Positions 49,692-56,674 of a stretch of 64,000 nt of DNA are shown piece by piece. This stretch comes from an uncultured Oscillospiraceae bacterium. Lineage in GTDB: Bacteria > Bacillota > Clostridia > Oscillospirales > Oscillospiraceae. The position numbers and the translations under genes are program-made. The notes beneath the pieces were generated by a model that saw nothing but the letters and a program-made list of their open reading frames with translations, was not told the DNA's origin and did no database searches. Numbering within the stretch: the stretch's first letter is position 1; every line of letters starts with the position of its first letter. The stretch spans positions 1 to 64,000 of the forward strand of contig CANRIU010000002.1 in NCBI GenBank assembly GCA_947630755.1. The letters run 5' to 3'.

Positions 49692-50303
49692 ATGAAGGGT
49701 ATGACAATAACCTATAAGGTCAAAAACGGCCTGTATGTGAACATGACAAACCGCTGCCCCTGCGCCTGCACCTTCTGCCTCAGGCAAAACGGCGACGGGG
49801 TCTACGGCTCGGACTCGCTGTGGCTCATACGCGAGCCGACCGTGGAGGAGGTGTGCGGGAGCATAGCGGCATATGATGGGCAAAGCTTTGAAGAGCTCGT
49901 TTTCTGCGGCTACGGCGAGCCCACCGAGAGGCTGGACGATCTTTTGAAGGTCGCCTCATGGGTGAAGGCCAGCCGCCCCATGCCCATAAGGATAAACACC
50001 AACGGGCTTTCGGACCTTATAAACGGCAGGAGGACCGCGCCGGAGCTCTCGGGGCTCATCGACACCGTGTCCATTAGCCTCAACGCCACCAGCGCTGAGG
50101 AGTACAACAGGCTGTGCCGTCCTCGATTCGGTATGCGCTCCTATCAGGCGATGCTGGACTTCACAGGAGACTGCGTCCCATATGTGCCAAACGTAATTAT
50201 GACGGTGGTGGACGTGGTGACGACCCCGGAGCAGCAGGAGCAGAGCCGCCGCATAGCCGAAGGGCTTGGCGCAAGGCTCAGGGTAAGGCCCTTCGAGGGC
50301 TGA
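49692..50303 (+). CDS. TatD-linked radical SAM protein
   Basis: 203 aa. Begins ITYKVKNGLYVNMTNRCPCA, and the cluster motif CPCACTFC supplies the CxxxCxxC cysteines. VFCGYGEPTERLDDLL gives the GGE-like SAM-binding segment; RINTNGLSDLINGR and DTVSISLNATSAEEYNRLCR follow the barrel. It matches the small radical SAM group usually next to a TatD DNase gene and of unknown function. No tatD gene is adjacent here. Start at 49692 with GGGGGAG; the frame extends 17 codons back into the previous gene. Confidence 0.85.
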   Translation: MKGMTITYKVKNGLYVNMTNRCPCACTFCLRQNGDGVYGSDSLWLIREPTVEEVCGSIAAYDGQSFEELVFCGYGEPTERLDDLLKVASWVKASRPMPIRINTNGLSDLINGRRTAPELSGLIDTVSISLNATSAEEYNRLCRPRFGMRSYQAMLDFTGDCVPYVPNVIMTVVDVVTTPEQQEQSRRIAEGLGARLRVRPFEG

Positions 50304-50408
50304 AGGCGGGGGCGTCGAAATTAGTCGAACGATTTTTCTGGAAATATGTCACAGTTTATGGGATAATAGCCATAGGCATAAAATGACAGTTTTAAGGAGG
50401 AATCGATT

Positions 50409-50675
50409 TTGTCGCCCCAGTATTCAAAGCTCTTTTCCCAGGAGGTCGCGGGAGAGCTGGTGACCTACTATCTCACCGAGAGCCTTGTCCGTGTTGACGG
50501 TGCGAGCGCCGTGAGGTACGGTGCAGCGCTGTTGAAGTCCGGCGGGGAGTACGCGGAGATCTCGGACATCTTCGGCGACAGGGAGAGCGCCGTTGAGTTC
50601 ATCGAGACGCTCTTCCGCGGGCTCGTCACCCCAATGACGCTCCGCGATGTCGTAATGGATGTCATATGCACATGA
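50409..50675 (+). CDS. Small conserved protein, DUF6514-like
   Basis: 88 aa, soluble. TTG start with a very strong AAGGAGGA seven bases before it. Pattern VRYGAALLKSGGEYAEISDI, then FGDRESAVEFIETLFRGLVT and PMTLRDVVMDVI resembles a small clostridial family in which a phospho-relay-like or regulatory role has not been shown. I infer no function. A strong terminator follows 54 bp after the stop. Confidence 0.6.
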   Translation: MSPQYSKLFSQEVAGELVTYYLTESLVRVDGASAVRYGAALLKSGGEYAEISDIFGDRESAVEFIETLFRGLVTPMTLRDVVMDVICT

Positions 50676-50728
50676 ATGGCAAGGCTCCACGCAAAACCAC
50701 GAACCCGCACATTGGCCGTGCCGACAGC

Positions 50729-50761
50729 AGACGCCCCGGAGGATTATCCTCCGGGGCGTCT
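50729..50761 (+). terminator. Strong terminator
   Basis: AGACGCCCCGGAGGA-TTA-TCCTCCGGGGCGTCT, a perfect 15-bp stem. The 164-bp repeat begins 14 bp beyond. Confidence 0.85.
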
Positions 50762-50775
50762 CTGTTATGGCACGA

Positions 50776-50939
50776 TTTATACTAAAACCTGTTAAAAAGT
50801 GCAAAGCACTTTTTATAGCGCCGAAGGCGCGTCAGGTTTTGTATGAGACGTCATTTAAGCGCTTCCAGCGCTTAAATGGGCTGTGCGTAGCACGGCCTTC
50901 CCAGATAAAAATTGATATTTTTATCTGGGAATAGTATTA
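50776..50939. repeat. 164-bp multi-hairpin repeat, copy 2
   Basis: Same orientation and sequence as 40519-40682 save A at 50908. Here the last hairpin CCCAGATAAAAAT/ATTTTTATCTGGG is perfect, so this is probably the ancestral form. It lies just behind a terminator and before an unrelated gene. The gap 50676-51011 contains only this repeat, the terminator and a weak promoter (extended -10 TGATAAAAT at ~50969). Confidence 0.9.
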
Positions 50940-51011
50940 AATATTATTGTAGATATATCTGAAAAGTTGTGATAAAATGGGTTCAGTCAATGGGCGGAAC
51001 GGAGGCTGCTT

Positions 51012-51761
51012 ATGGAGAGGATAAAAGAGCTTACACGCACTAAAAAGGGCTTTCTTCTGTTCATGCTCGTCATGGTGCTGGTGTTCGTGGTGCTGTACCC
51101 GGTTACCGTCTCCCGGGTCGGGTACTCATATCACGGGAAAATCTTTGTCCCGGAGGAGACAGCCGGGAGCACTGTGTACTCGGCGCGTCTTTGGGGAAAG
51201 CCCGCGCAGTTTACCGTCTCAGGGGGCAATACCGTGGAGTTTCGCCACGGGGACACGGTCTACGGCCCCTACACAGTGACGAAGGTCCCGGAGGCTGTCC
51301 CGGAGGAGAGCGATATTGCCGAGAATATGACCGGGCTGGAGATTCGCCGTGGGAATGAGCTTATTTTCCGCGGCGGCGTTTTAAAAGTCTCGGACCTCTA
51401 TTATCTCTACAATGAGGATGGGAGCCTGTACTCAGGCTTTATCGTCGGCAGCAGCTACAGCGGCGGCGGAAACCGGGAGGCCTCCGTCGAGCCCTCGGTG
51501 CGGAACATACTGGAGCTTGTGGACGGCCCGGCCCTTTCCCACAAGGGCGAGTGGGGCGTCTTTTTCTTCGGGGTCCTTATATGCGCCGTCAACGCCATCA
51601 GCATCATATTTGAAAAATCGTTATTTTCTTGGAGGATGTCATTCGTTGTGAAAGACCCCGAGGACGCCCGGCCCTCGGAGCTCTATAACCTCACAAGATA
51701 CATCTGCTGGGTAGTCCTTGCGGTTACTGCCGCGGCGGTTTTCATCGCGGGGCTATGGTAA
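51012..51761 (+). CDS. Membrane protein of unknown function
   Basis: 249 aa. One N-terminal helix (GFLLFMLVMVLVFVVLYPVT), a ~140-residue outside domain of beta type (YSYHGKIFVPEETAGS, VEFRHGDTVYGPYTV), then two C-terminal helices (GVFFFGVLICAVNAISIIF, WVVLAVTAAAVFIAGLW). No family recognised. SD GGAGGC. Ends 20 bp before a shared terminator. Confidence 0.7.
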   Translation: MERIKELTRTKKGFLLFMLVMVLVFVVLYPVTVSRVGYSYHGKIFVPEETAGSTVYSARLWGKPAQFTVSGGNTVEFRHGDTVYGPYTVTKVPEAVPEESDIAENMTGLEIRRGNELIFRGGVLKVSDLYYLYNEDGSLYSGFIVGSSYSGGGNREASVEPSVRNILELVDGPALSHKGEWGVFFFGVLICAVNAISIIFEKSLFSWRMSFVVKDPEDARPSELYNLTRYICWVVLAVTAAAVFIAGLW

Positions 51762-51781
51762 ATAAATTCCCGAAAATCGTC

Positions 51782-51811
51782 AAATCCGCCCCGGCATGCC
51801 GGGGCGGATTT
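51782..51811. terminator. Bidirectional terminator
   Basis: AAATCCGCCCCGGCA and TGCCGGGGCGGATTT, perfect 15-bp inverted repeat between convergent genes. Confidence 0.85.
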
Positions 51812-51832
51812 GTCTATAATCTGAGGGACCGC

Positions 51833-53059
51833 TTACTTCCCCAGCTGTCTGTAGAGGAAGGTCAGCATCTGGGCCCGGGTGACGATGCCATTGGGGGAGA
51901 AGTTGCTGTTGCCGGTGCCCTGGGCGATGCCGGTGGTGTAGGCCCAGGCGATGGGGTCGGTGTAGTACTTGCCGGCGGGGACGTCGGCGAAGGACCCGGC
52001 GGCCTGGAACTCGGGTTCATCGGCGGCGCGATAAATGAAGGTCATAGCGTCCCGGCGCAGCACGGTGTCGTTGGCGCCGAAGGTGGTGGGGCTGTTGCCC
52101 GTGGTGATGCCTTTCTCATAGGCCCAGAGGACGGCCTTGTAGTATGGGGCGTCCGTACTCACATCGGTGAAGGGTGCCGAGGTGATGGTGGGCTCGGGGC
52201 AATCCATGGCCTTCCACAGGATGCTCACCACCTCCCAGCGGGGGCAGGGGGTCCTGGCGCCGAAATTGGTGGTACTCTCGGCGTCGGCATACTTGTTGTC
52301 CACGGCCCACTTCACGGCATCCTTATACGCGGCGGCCACATCGGTGAAGTCGTCGACCGAGACAGGGATGGTGTTGAAATGGACGGTGGTGATGCCGGGG
52401 TCATAGCCGGGTCCGGCCCCGTCCCCGGTGATGCGGGCCCACTGGTCCTCGGTGCCGCCGAAGTAGATGTCGGTGAGACTGGAACAGCCCCAGAACGCCG
52501 CCTCCCCAATCTTCACGACGCTGTCGGGGATGGTCACGCTGGTAAGACGGGTACATTCATCGAACACACCATCCCAAATACTCGTGACGCTGTCAAGGAT
52601 AGTCACGCTGGTCAGGTTGGTACAACGACTGAACGCGGCTCTCCCAATACTCGTGACGCTGCCGGGGATGGTCACACTGGTCAGGCTGGTGCAGAACTGA
52701 AACACTTCCCTCTCAATACTCGTGACGCTGTCAGGAATAGTCACGCTGGTCAGGTTGGTACAACGACTGAATGCGGATTCCCCAATACTCGTGACACTGT
52801 CGGGGATAGTCACACTGGTCAGGCTGGTGCAACGATAGAACGCCTCTTTCCCAATTTTCATGATACCGTCGGGGATAACTACTGAGGTGACAGTTTTATC
52901 CGCGTCGGTGACGGTCTTAGTGGCCTCATCGACGTAGATGCTGCCGCCCTCCACGGAGTAGGCCACATCGTCGTCGTCTTTTACTGTCAGGGCCATGGCC
53001 ATGGGGGCAAGGGTCAGCATCAGGGCGAGGGATAACAGTGCTGCGAGAAGCTTTTTCAT
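51833..53059 (-). CDS. Surface protein with BspA-type leucine-rich repeats and three SLH domains
   Basis: 408 aa. Sec signal peptide (KKLLAALLSLALMLTLAPMA). Residues ~60-200 hold about six 23-residue repeats of the form CTSLTSVTIPDSVTSIG-AF. Three SLH domains fill ~235-408 (TDVAAAYKDAVKWAVDN, TDVSTDAPYYKAVLWAYEKG, ADVPAGKYYTDPIAWAYTTG), which anchor the protein to cell-wall polymer. BspA-type repeats are used for adhesion to host or partner cells. Start at 53059 with AAAGGAGG. It is much smaller than typical members, with a compact repeat block. Confidence 0.93.
   Translation of the reverse strand: MKKLLAALLSLALMLTLAPMAMALTVKDDDDVAYSVEGGSIYVDEATKTVTDADKTVTSVVIPDGIMKIGKEAFYRCTSLTSVTIPDSVTSIGESAFSRCTNLTSVTIPDSVTSIEREVFQFCTSLTSVTIPGSVTSIGRAAFSRCTNLTSVTILDSVTSIWDGVFDECTRLTSVTIPDSVVKIGEAAFWGCSSLTDIYFGGTEDQWARITGDGAGPGYDPGITTVHFNTIPVSVDDFTDVAAAYKDAVKWAVDNKYADAESTTNFGARTPCPRWEVVSILWKAMDCPEPTITSAPFTDVSTDAPYYKAVLWAYEKGITTGNSPTTFGANDTVLRRDAMTFIYRAADEPEFQAAGSFADVPAGKYYTDPIAWAYTTGIAQGTGNSNFSPNGIVTRAQMLTFLYRQLGK
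52480..52860. repeat. 69-bp tandem repeats coding the leucine-rich repeats
   Basis: About five to six units of 69 bp, each containing CTCGTGACGCTGTC or close variants (on +) 69 bp apart. High identity between units points to recent duplication and possible copy-number change. Confidence 0.8.
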
Positions 53060-53257
53060 GGGATTTCCTCCTTTTAAAAAAATGTTTTTCTCACGGCGGG
53101 GGCCGGGGGGCTGTAAGGGAGGTGGCGCCCCCGGCCAAAACACGCCGGAGAAAAACAAAATCGCGCGTGGCGGGCAAGGAGAACCCGGCACACACGCGAA
53201 CACAGCAAGACAAACCAGATTGTACTTGCAAAAAATGCGAAAGCACTGTTGACAAAC

Positions 53258-53290
53258 ACCGCCCCGGAGGGATTGACCCTCCGGGGCGGT
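53258..53290 (-). terminator. Terminator after the deacetylase gene
   Basis: ACCGCCCCGGAGGG and CCCTCCGGGGCGGT arms directly after the stop at 53294. The region 53060-53257 is the leader of the SLH gene; I see no gene in it. Confidence 0.75.
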
Positions 53291-53293
53291 TGC

Positions 53294-54007
53294 TCATCTC
53301 ACGCCTATGGATTTTAGATGGCGGACGATCTCTATGTTTGTCATGAAGGCGACATCCGGGGCAGCGGAGACGCGGCGGAAAATGTCCTCCATCCTCCCCC
53401 ACATGTTCTCCGCGTCAAGGTCGTAGGAGTGGCCTACTATCTGGCACAGGGCGAGGTCGGTGTCCGTGTCAAGAAAGCCGTCCACAAAACTGTCAAGCCC
53501 CTCGTCAAGGTGGAAGATGCCCGGGCGCCAGTGATACAGGTCCTCCGGCGGAGCATAGGAGAGACTCATCTCGGATATTCTCGCGTACTCAAAGCCGCAC
53601 TCCCTGGCGGCATCCGCCATTTCTGGGCTCCAGTAGTCAAAGGGCGCGGCAAAGCCGCTCACCTCCCGGTCGAAGAGGCCGCGGAGGTTTTCCCGGTCCT
53701 TGCCCATCTCATGGAGTATGAATTCCCGGGGCTTGCCCTCAAAATATGGGTGGGTCAGGCTGTGGCTTGCGACCTCGTGCCCGTCGTAGAGGTGCAGGAC
53801 CGCGCCGGGGGGCAGGCGCTTTATCACCAAGCCGCTCTCGTGGACCCACTCAAACTCCCGGCGCATGAGCTCGGAGTTTAAGTTGAATGTCCCCTTTATG
53901 CCGTATTTATTTAAAAGCTCCACAAATCTCACGTCCTGAGTGACGCCGTCGTCGTAGGAGACCGTGAAGGCCCTCGCCTTCCCGCCGGGGTATTTCAATT
54001 TTTCCAT
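53294..54007 (-). CDS. Polysaccharide deacetylase (NodB-like) family protein
   Basis: 237 aa, no signal peptide. FTVSYDDGVTQDVRFVELLN gives the catalytic Asp and metal Asp; HEVASHSLTHPYF gives the two metal His residues; later FAAPFDYW takes the place of the usual RxPY region. NodB enzymes remove N-acetyl groups from chitin-like or peptidoglycan sugars; intracellular members may act on sugar conjugates. It starts 3 bp after the frameshifted end of the DUF2812 gene, so it belongs to that operon. Confidence 0.88.
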   Translation of the reverse strand: MEKLKYPGGKARAFTVSYDDGVTQDVRFVELLNKYGIKGTFNLNSELMRREFEWVHESGLVIKRLPPGAVLHLYDGHEVASHSLTHPYFEGKPREFILHEMGKDRENLRGLFDREVSGFAAPFDYWSPEMADAARECGFEYARISEMSLSYAPPEDLYHWRPGIFHLDEGLDSFVDGFLDTDTDLALCQIVGHSYDLDAENMWGRMEDIFRRVSAAPDVAFMTNIEIVRHLKSIGVR

Positions 54008-54039
54008 ATGTCACCTCACTATTCCTGAGAGGACGCTCA

Positions 54040-54846
54040 TCACCGCGAAAGCCGCCGCGGAGTAGGCAAGGACGAAGGCGCGGTCCGGCTGCGCAGTGTC
54101 CCCCTCCGCCGCAGGCTCTCCCTGATGTGTTCCGCCCCCATGACGAGCGCCGCTGCCGCCGTTATCGGCAAAAGCCCCGCGAATCTGGCATTTCCCGCGC
54201 CCAGTGCCGCGCTCCCCAGGGCGAAAGCCGCCATCAGGACGAAGGCTGTCCACTGGAGCGCCCGCAGGACACCGCTGTGCCGGGGCGAGTCCGCCATCTC
54301 CCCCGCATCTGATGCCCGGGTAGCCCTCCAAATCCAGAGGGCAAAGGCACACAATTCAATGGCGTAATACAATATGCAAAGCCCGGACACCGCCCCCGCA
54401 AACAGCGCCGTGAGCCCGGAGAGCGTCTCCAGCATGGTCAGCATCACCCCGCAGCCGATGATCATACAAAGCCCAAACGGCAGGATGCTCCGGGCGCAGG
54501 CCGTGAGAACGGACCTCACTCTCAGCGCCGGATCAGTCTCCATGGGCGCGGCGGACATATCGGCGGTGTAAAAAATCTGCATAAACTCCAGCTCCGCGCA
54601 CCTTTGCCAGCCTGTATGGTCGGCAAGGTCCGTAAACTCCGCTAACCTCGTTGAGGGACCCGGGTCAAAGCGGGAGGCGTGGGGGAAATACGCGGCGTGA
54701 AACCGGAGCTTTTGCGGCGGTATCGCCCGAAAGGTCCAGAAAAACGGCCCGATTTTCTCCAAAAGCCAGCCCTTTTCCGCCATTTCTTCAAGGTGCTCCT
54801 CTATGGCGGTGTAGTCGAACAGGGAATAAAATTCATACCTCTTCAT
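54040..54846 (-). CDS. DUF2812 membrane protein, C-terminus frameshifted
   Basis: 268 aa as read. The DUF2812 N-terminal domain (MKRYEFYSLFDYTAIEEHLE, MAEKGWLLEKIGPFFWTFR) is followed by membrane helices. The last ~18 residues (TLRSRTAPSSLPTPRRLSR) are not membrane-like. In the next frame, from ~54100, the sequence reads GDTAQPDRAFVLAYSAAAFA and ends at 54011, restoring similarity to the neighbouring DUF2812 protein's helix after KRLR. One extra G in the G5 run at 54100-54104 would join them. It is thus probably a damaged or phase-variable gene of 54011-54846, or a sequencing error. It follows the second DUF2812 gene after one base. Confidence 0.8.
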   Translation of the reverse strand: MKRYEFYSLFDYTAIEEHLEEMAEKGWLLEKIGPFFWTFRAIPPQKLRFHAAYFPHASRFDPGPSTRLAEFTDLADHTGWQRCAELEFMQIFYTADMSAAPMETDPALRVRSVLTACARSILPFGLCMIIGCGVMLTMLETLSGLTALFAGAVSGLCILYYAIELCAFALWIWRATRASDAGEMADSPRHSGVLRALQWTAFVLMAAFALGSAALGAGNARFAGLLPITAAAALVMGAEHIRESLRRRGTLRSRTAPSSLPTPRRLSR

Positions 54847-54847
54847 T

Positions 54848-56224
54848 TTAAGCTCCCTTCCCGCCGAGCTTTTCGGCGATAAGCTCCATCTGCGCTTCCG
54901 TGGGCTCCGCGCCCAGCTTCAGGTCCACCACCCTGCCGCCGTAGACGAGAAACCAGCAGTTCATGTACACGGCCCCGTCCTCGCCGCCCCAGCTGTGAAG
55001 CCGCCTGTAAGCCTCATCGGCGTGCCAGGGGCCCGGGTCCACGGGGTCATAGTGGTCTAAGTAAAGGATGCCGTTCTCAAAGGAATCATTCATGTTATTG
55101 TCCAATAATTCACGGCACACCAGGTCCGCCAAGGCCGGAAACGGGGAGGCGTACACGGTGTAATCCAGGGTCTCGTCACTGTGCCAGGAGGATCTGTCGG
55201 GGCGCTGGTAGCTGTCCACCCGCGACATAAGGAAGGACCCGTCCCGGCGGTTGAGCTCATAAGTCTTCCCCGCCCCGCCGTAGAGCTCCGCGGTCGTCAG
55301 CGGCACGCTGTCAGCGCCACGGAGCCACGCGAGCCTGTCGCTGAACCCCACAATGGTGAATGCGGAAAAGCTCACGACGACAACGCTGAGCACCACCGCC
55401 GTCACAAAGGTCAAGGTCCTGTTTATGCCGCTCGGCACTCTCAGGCGCTTCATAAGCGCCTTCACGCCCCATGTCACCATTGCGGACACCAGTATGAGGG
55501 ACATCATCAGCAGCAACGCCATAATGAGAATGCGGTTTCCCCGCGCCGCCATATCCACAAGAAAGAGGGCCAAATCCGCGAAAATGACGGCAAGACACGC
55601 CTTTTGGAACCGCCGATGGCTCACCGATGCCGTCCACTCCCCCACCTGGGCGGCCCTTCTTGCCCGGCGCAGCCACAAAAAGTAGGAGATGAGCTCCACA
55701 AGGCTCAACGTCAGCAGTACAGCGGCTGCCGTGACGGTGAAAAAGGAGCTTCCCCGCGAGAGAAAATCCACCACATCCGTAAAAAGCCTCATGCCCATAG
55801 TGAACATCTCAAAAATCGCAACCGCAAGCAGGAAAAACTGCGCGGGAAGGTAGTTCTTCCACGCGGCGCGGTTTATCGTCTCCACCTCTAAGCCCGGGTC
55901 CGTCTCGATGGGCATGGGATTTTCGCTTTCGTTGTAGAAAATCTGCATCTGTGCCGCCGTCCCGGCAAGGCGCCAGCCCGTGCGCTGGCAGAAATCCACA
56001 AACTCCAGCTGGGCGTCGCTCAAACCCGGGTCAAACTCCGACGCCTTGGGGAAATAGGACACATGAAAGCTCCGGCGTCTCGGCTCCACGCGCCTGTAAA
56101 TCCAGCAGAAGGGGCCCACGCTCTCGAAAAGCCACCCCTTTTCCGACATCCTCTCCATGTGGGCGGTGATGCCGTCATAGTCCAAAAAGGAATATATCAG
56201 ATGCTGCCGCTTTTTGTCCTTCAT
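54848..56224 (-). CDS. DUF2812 membrane protein (long form)
   Basis: 458 aa. N-terminal DUF2812 domain (HLIYSFLDYDGITAHMERMS, EKGWLFESVGPFCWIYRRVE), four membrane helices (~145-330), then an outside domain of ~150 residues with RRDGSFLMSRVDSYQRPDRS and a final GAEPTEAQMELIAEKLG. DUF2812 proteins commonly follow PadR regulators in Firmicutes; function unknown, membrane stress or export being suspected from context. The start overlaps the padR stop by 4 bp (ATGA). Confidence 0.88.
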   Translation of the reverse strand: MKDKKRQHLIYSFLDYDGITAHMERMSEKGWLFESVGPFCWIYRRVEPRRRSFHVSYFPKASEFDPGLSDAQLEFVDFCQRTGWRLAGTAAQMQIFYNESENPMPIETDPGLEVETINRAAWKNYLPAQFFLLAVAIFEMFTMGMRLFTDVVDFLSRGSSFFTVTAAAVLLTLSLVELISYFLWLRRARRAAQVGEWTASVSHRRFQKACLAVIFADLALFLVDMAARGNRILIMALLLMMSLILVSAMVTWGVKALMKRLRVPSGINRTLTFVTAVVLSVVVVSFSAFTIVGFSDRLAWLRGADSVPLTTAELYGGAGKTYELNRRDGSFLMSRVDSYQRPDRSSWHSDETLDYTVYASPFPALADLVCRELLDNNMNDSFENGILYLDHYDPVDPGPWHADEAYRRLHSWGGEDGAVYMNCWFLVYGGRVVDLKLGAEPTEAQMELIAEKLGGKGA

Positions 56225-56544
56225 TTTACTTCATCCTCCCCGAAGATTTTTCTGTAATCCTCCGCCTGACGGGTGACGCGCATATACTCCCGCCGCAAAA
56301 GCTCCCTTCCGGCATCTGTGAGAATGTAGCTCCGGCGGCGGCCCTCCACCCGCGTCTCCCGGATGTAACCCTCCGTGAGGAACTGGTCAAGGAGAGTGTA
56401 CAGCGTCCCGGAGCCCACGGTCACCTCTCCCCCGGTGAGCGCCGGGACACGGTCAAGAATGTCTATCCCGCAGCACTCCTCCCGGAGACACAGGAGAGTA
56501 TAGAACATCTGCTCCGTCAGAGTCTGAAATTTCGCTCTCGGCAC
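56221..56544 (-). CDS. PadR family transcriptional regulator
   Basis: 107 aa. Winged helix: TLTEQMFYTLLCLREECCGI, then YTLLDQFLTEGYIRETRVEG and the wing RRRSYILTDAGRELLRREY. PadR regulators repress their own operon and respond to small molecules. Two palindromes with CTCGATA(A/T)TCGAG lie in its promoter, one between -35 and -10. It heads the operon padR-DUF2812-DUF2812-deacetylase. Confidence 0.92.
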   Translation of the reverse strand: MPRAKFQTLTEQMFYTLLCLREECCGIDILDRVPALTGGEVTVGSGTLYTLLDQFLTEGYIRETRVEGRRRSYILTDAGRELLRREYMRVTRQAEDYRKIFGEDEVK

Positions 56545-56560
56545 CTGCCCGCCTCCTTAT

Positions 56561-56615
56561 CTCGATATTCGAGTTTTCATGCCCTGATTATAATCTCGAT
56601 AATCGAGATTGTCAA
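56561..56615 (-). promoter_or_regulatory. padR promoter with two operators
   Basis: Minus-strand TTGACA (56615-56610), 17 bp, TATAAT (56592-56587). A perfect palindrome AATCTCGAT-A-ATCGAGATT (56592-56610) fills the spacer; a second, CTCGATATTCGAG (56561-56573), lies just after the start point, before the SD. Confidence 0.88.
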
Positions 56616-56623
56616 GATAATTT

Positions 56624-56655
56624 TTGGACCGCAGGAGAATTTTCCTGCGGTCCAA
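56624..56655 (-). terminator. Hairpin after the pseudo P-type ATPase gene
   Basis: TTGGACCGCAGGA and TCCTGCGGTCCAA arms. No U-tract follows on the minus strand, so terminator activity is uncertain, but it separates two minus-strand units. Confidence 0.45.
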
Positions 56656-56674
56656 GTGTGAAAATATTGATTTG

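Noticed and set aside
52480..52860. CRISPR-like periodic repeat
   Set aside because: The 69-bp periodicity codes for leucine-rich repeats in frame and has no unique spacers.
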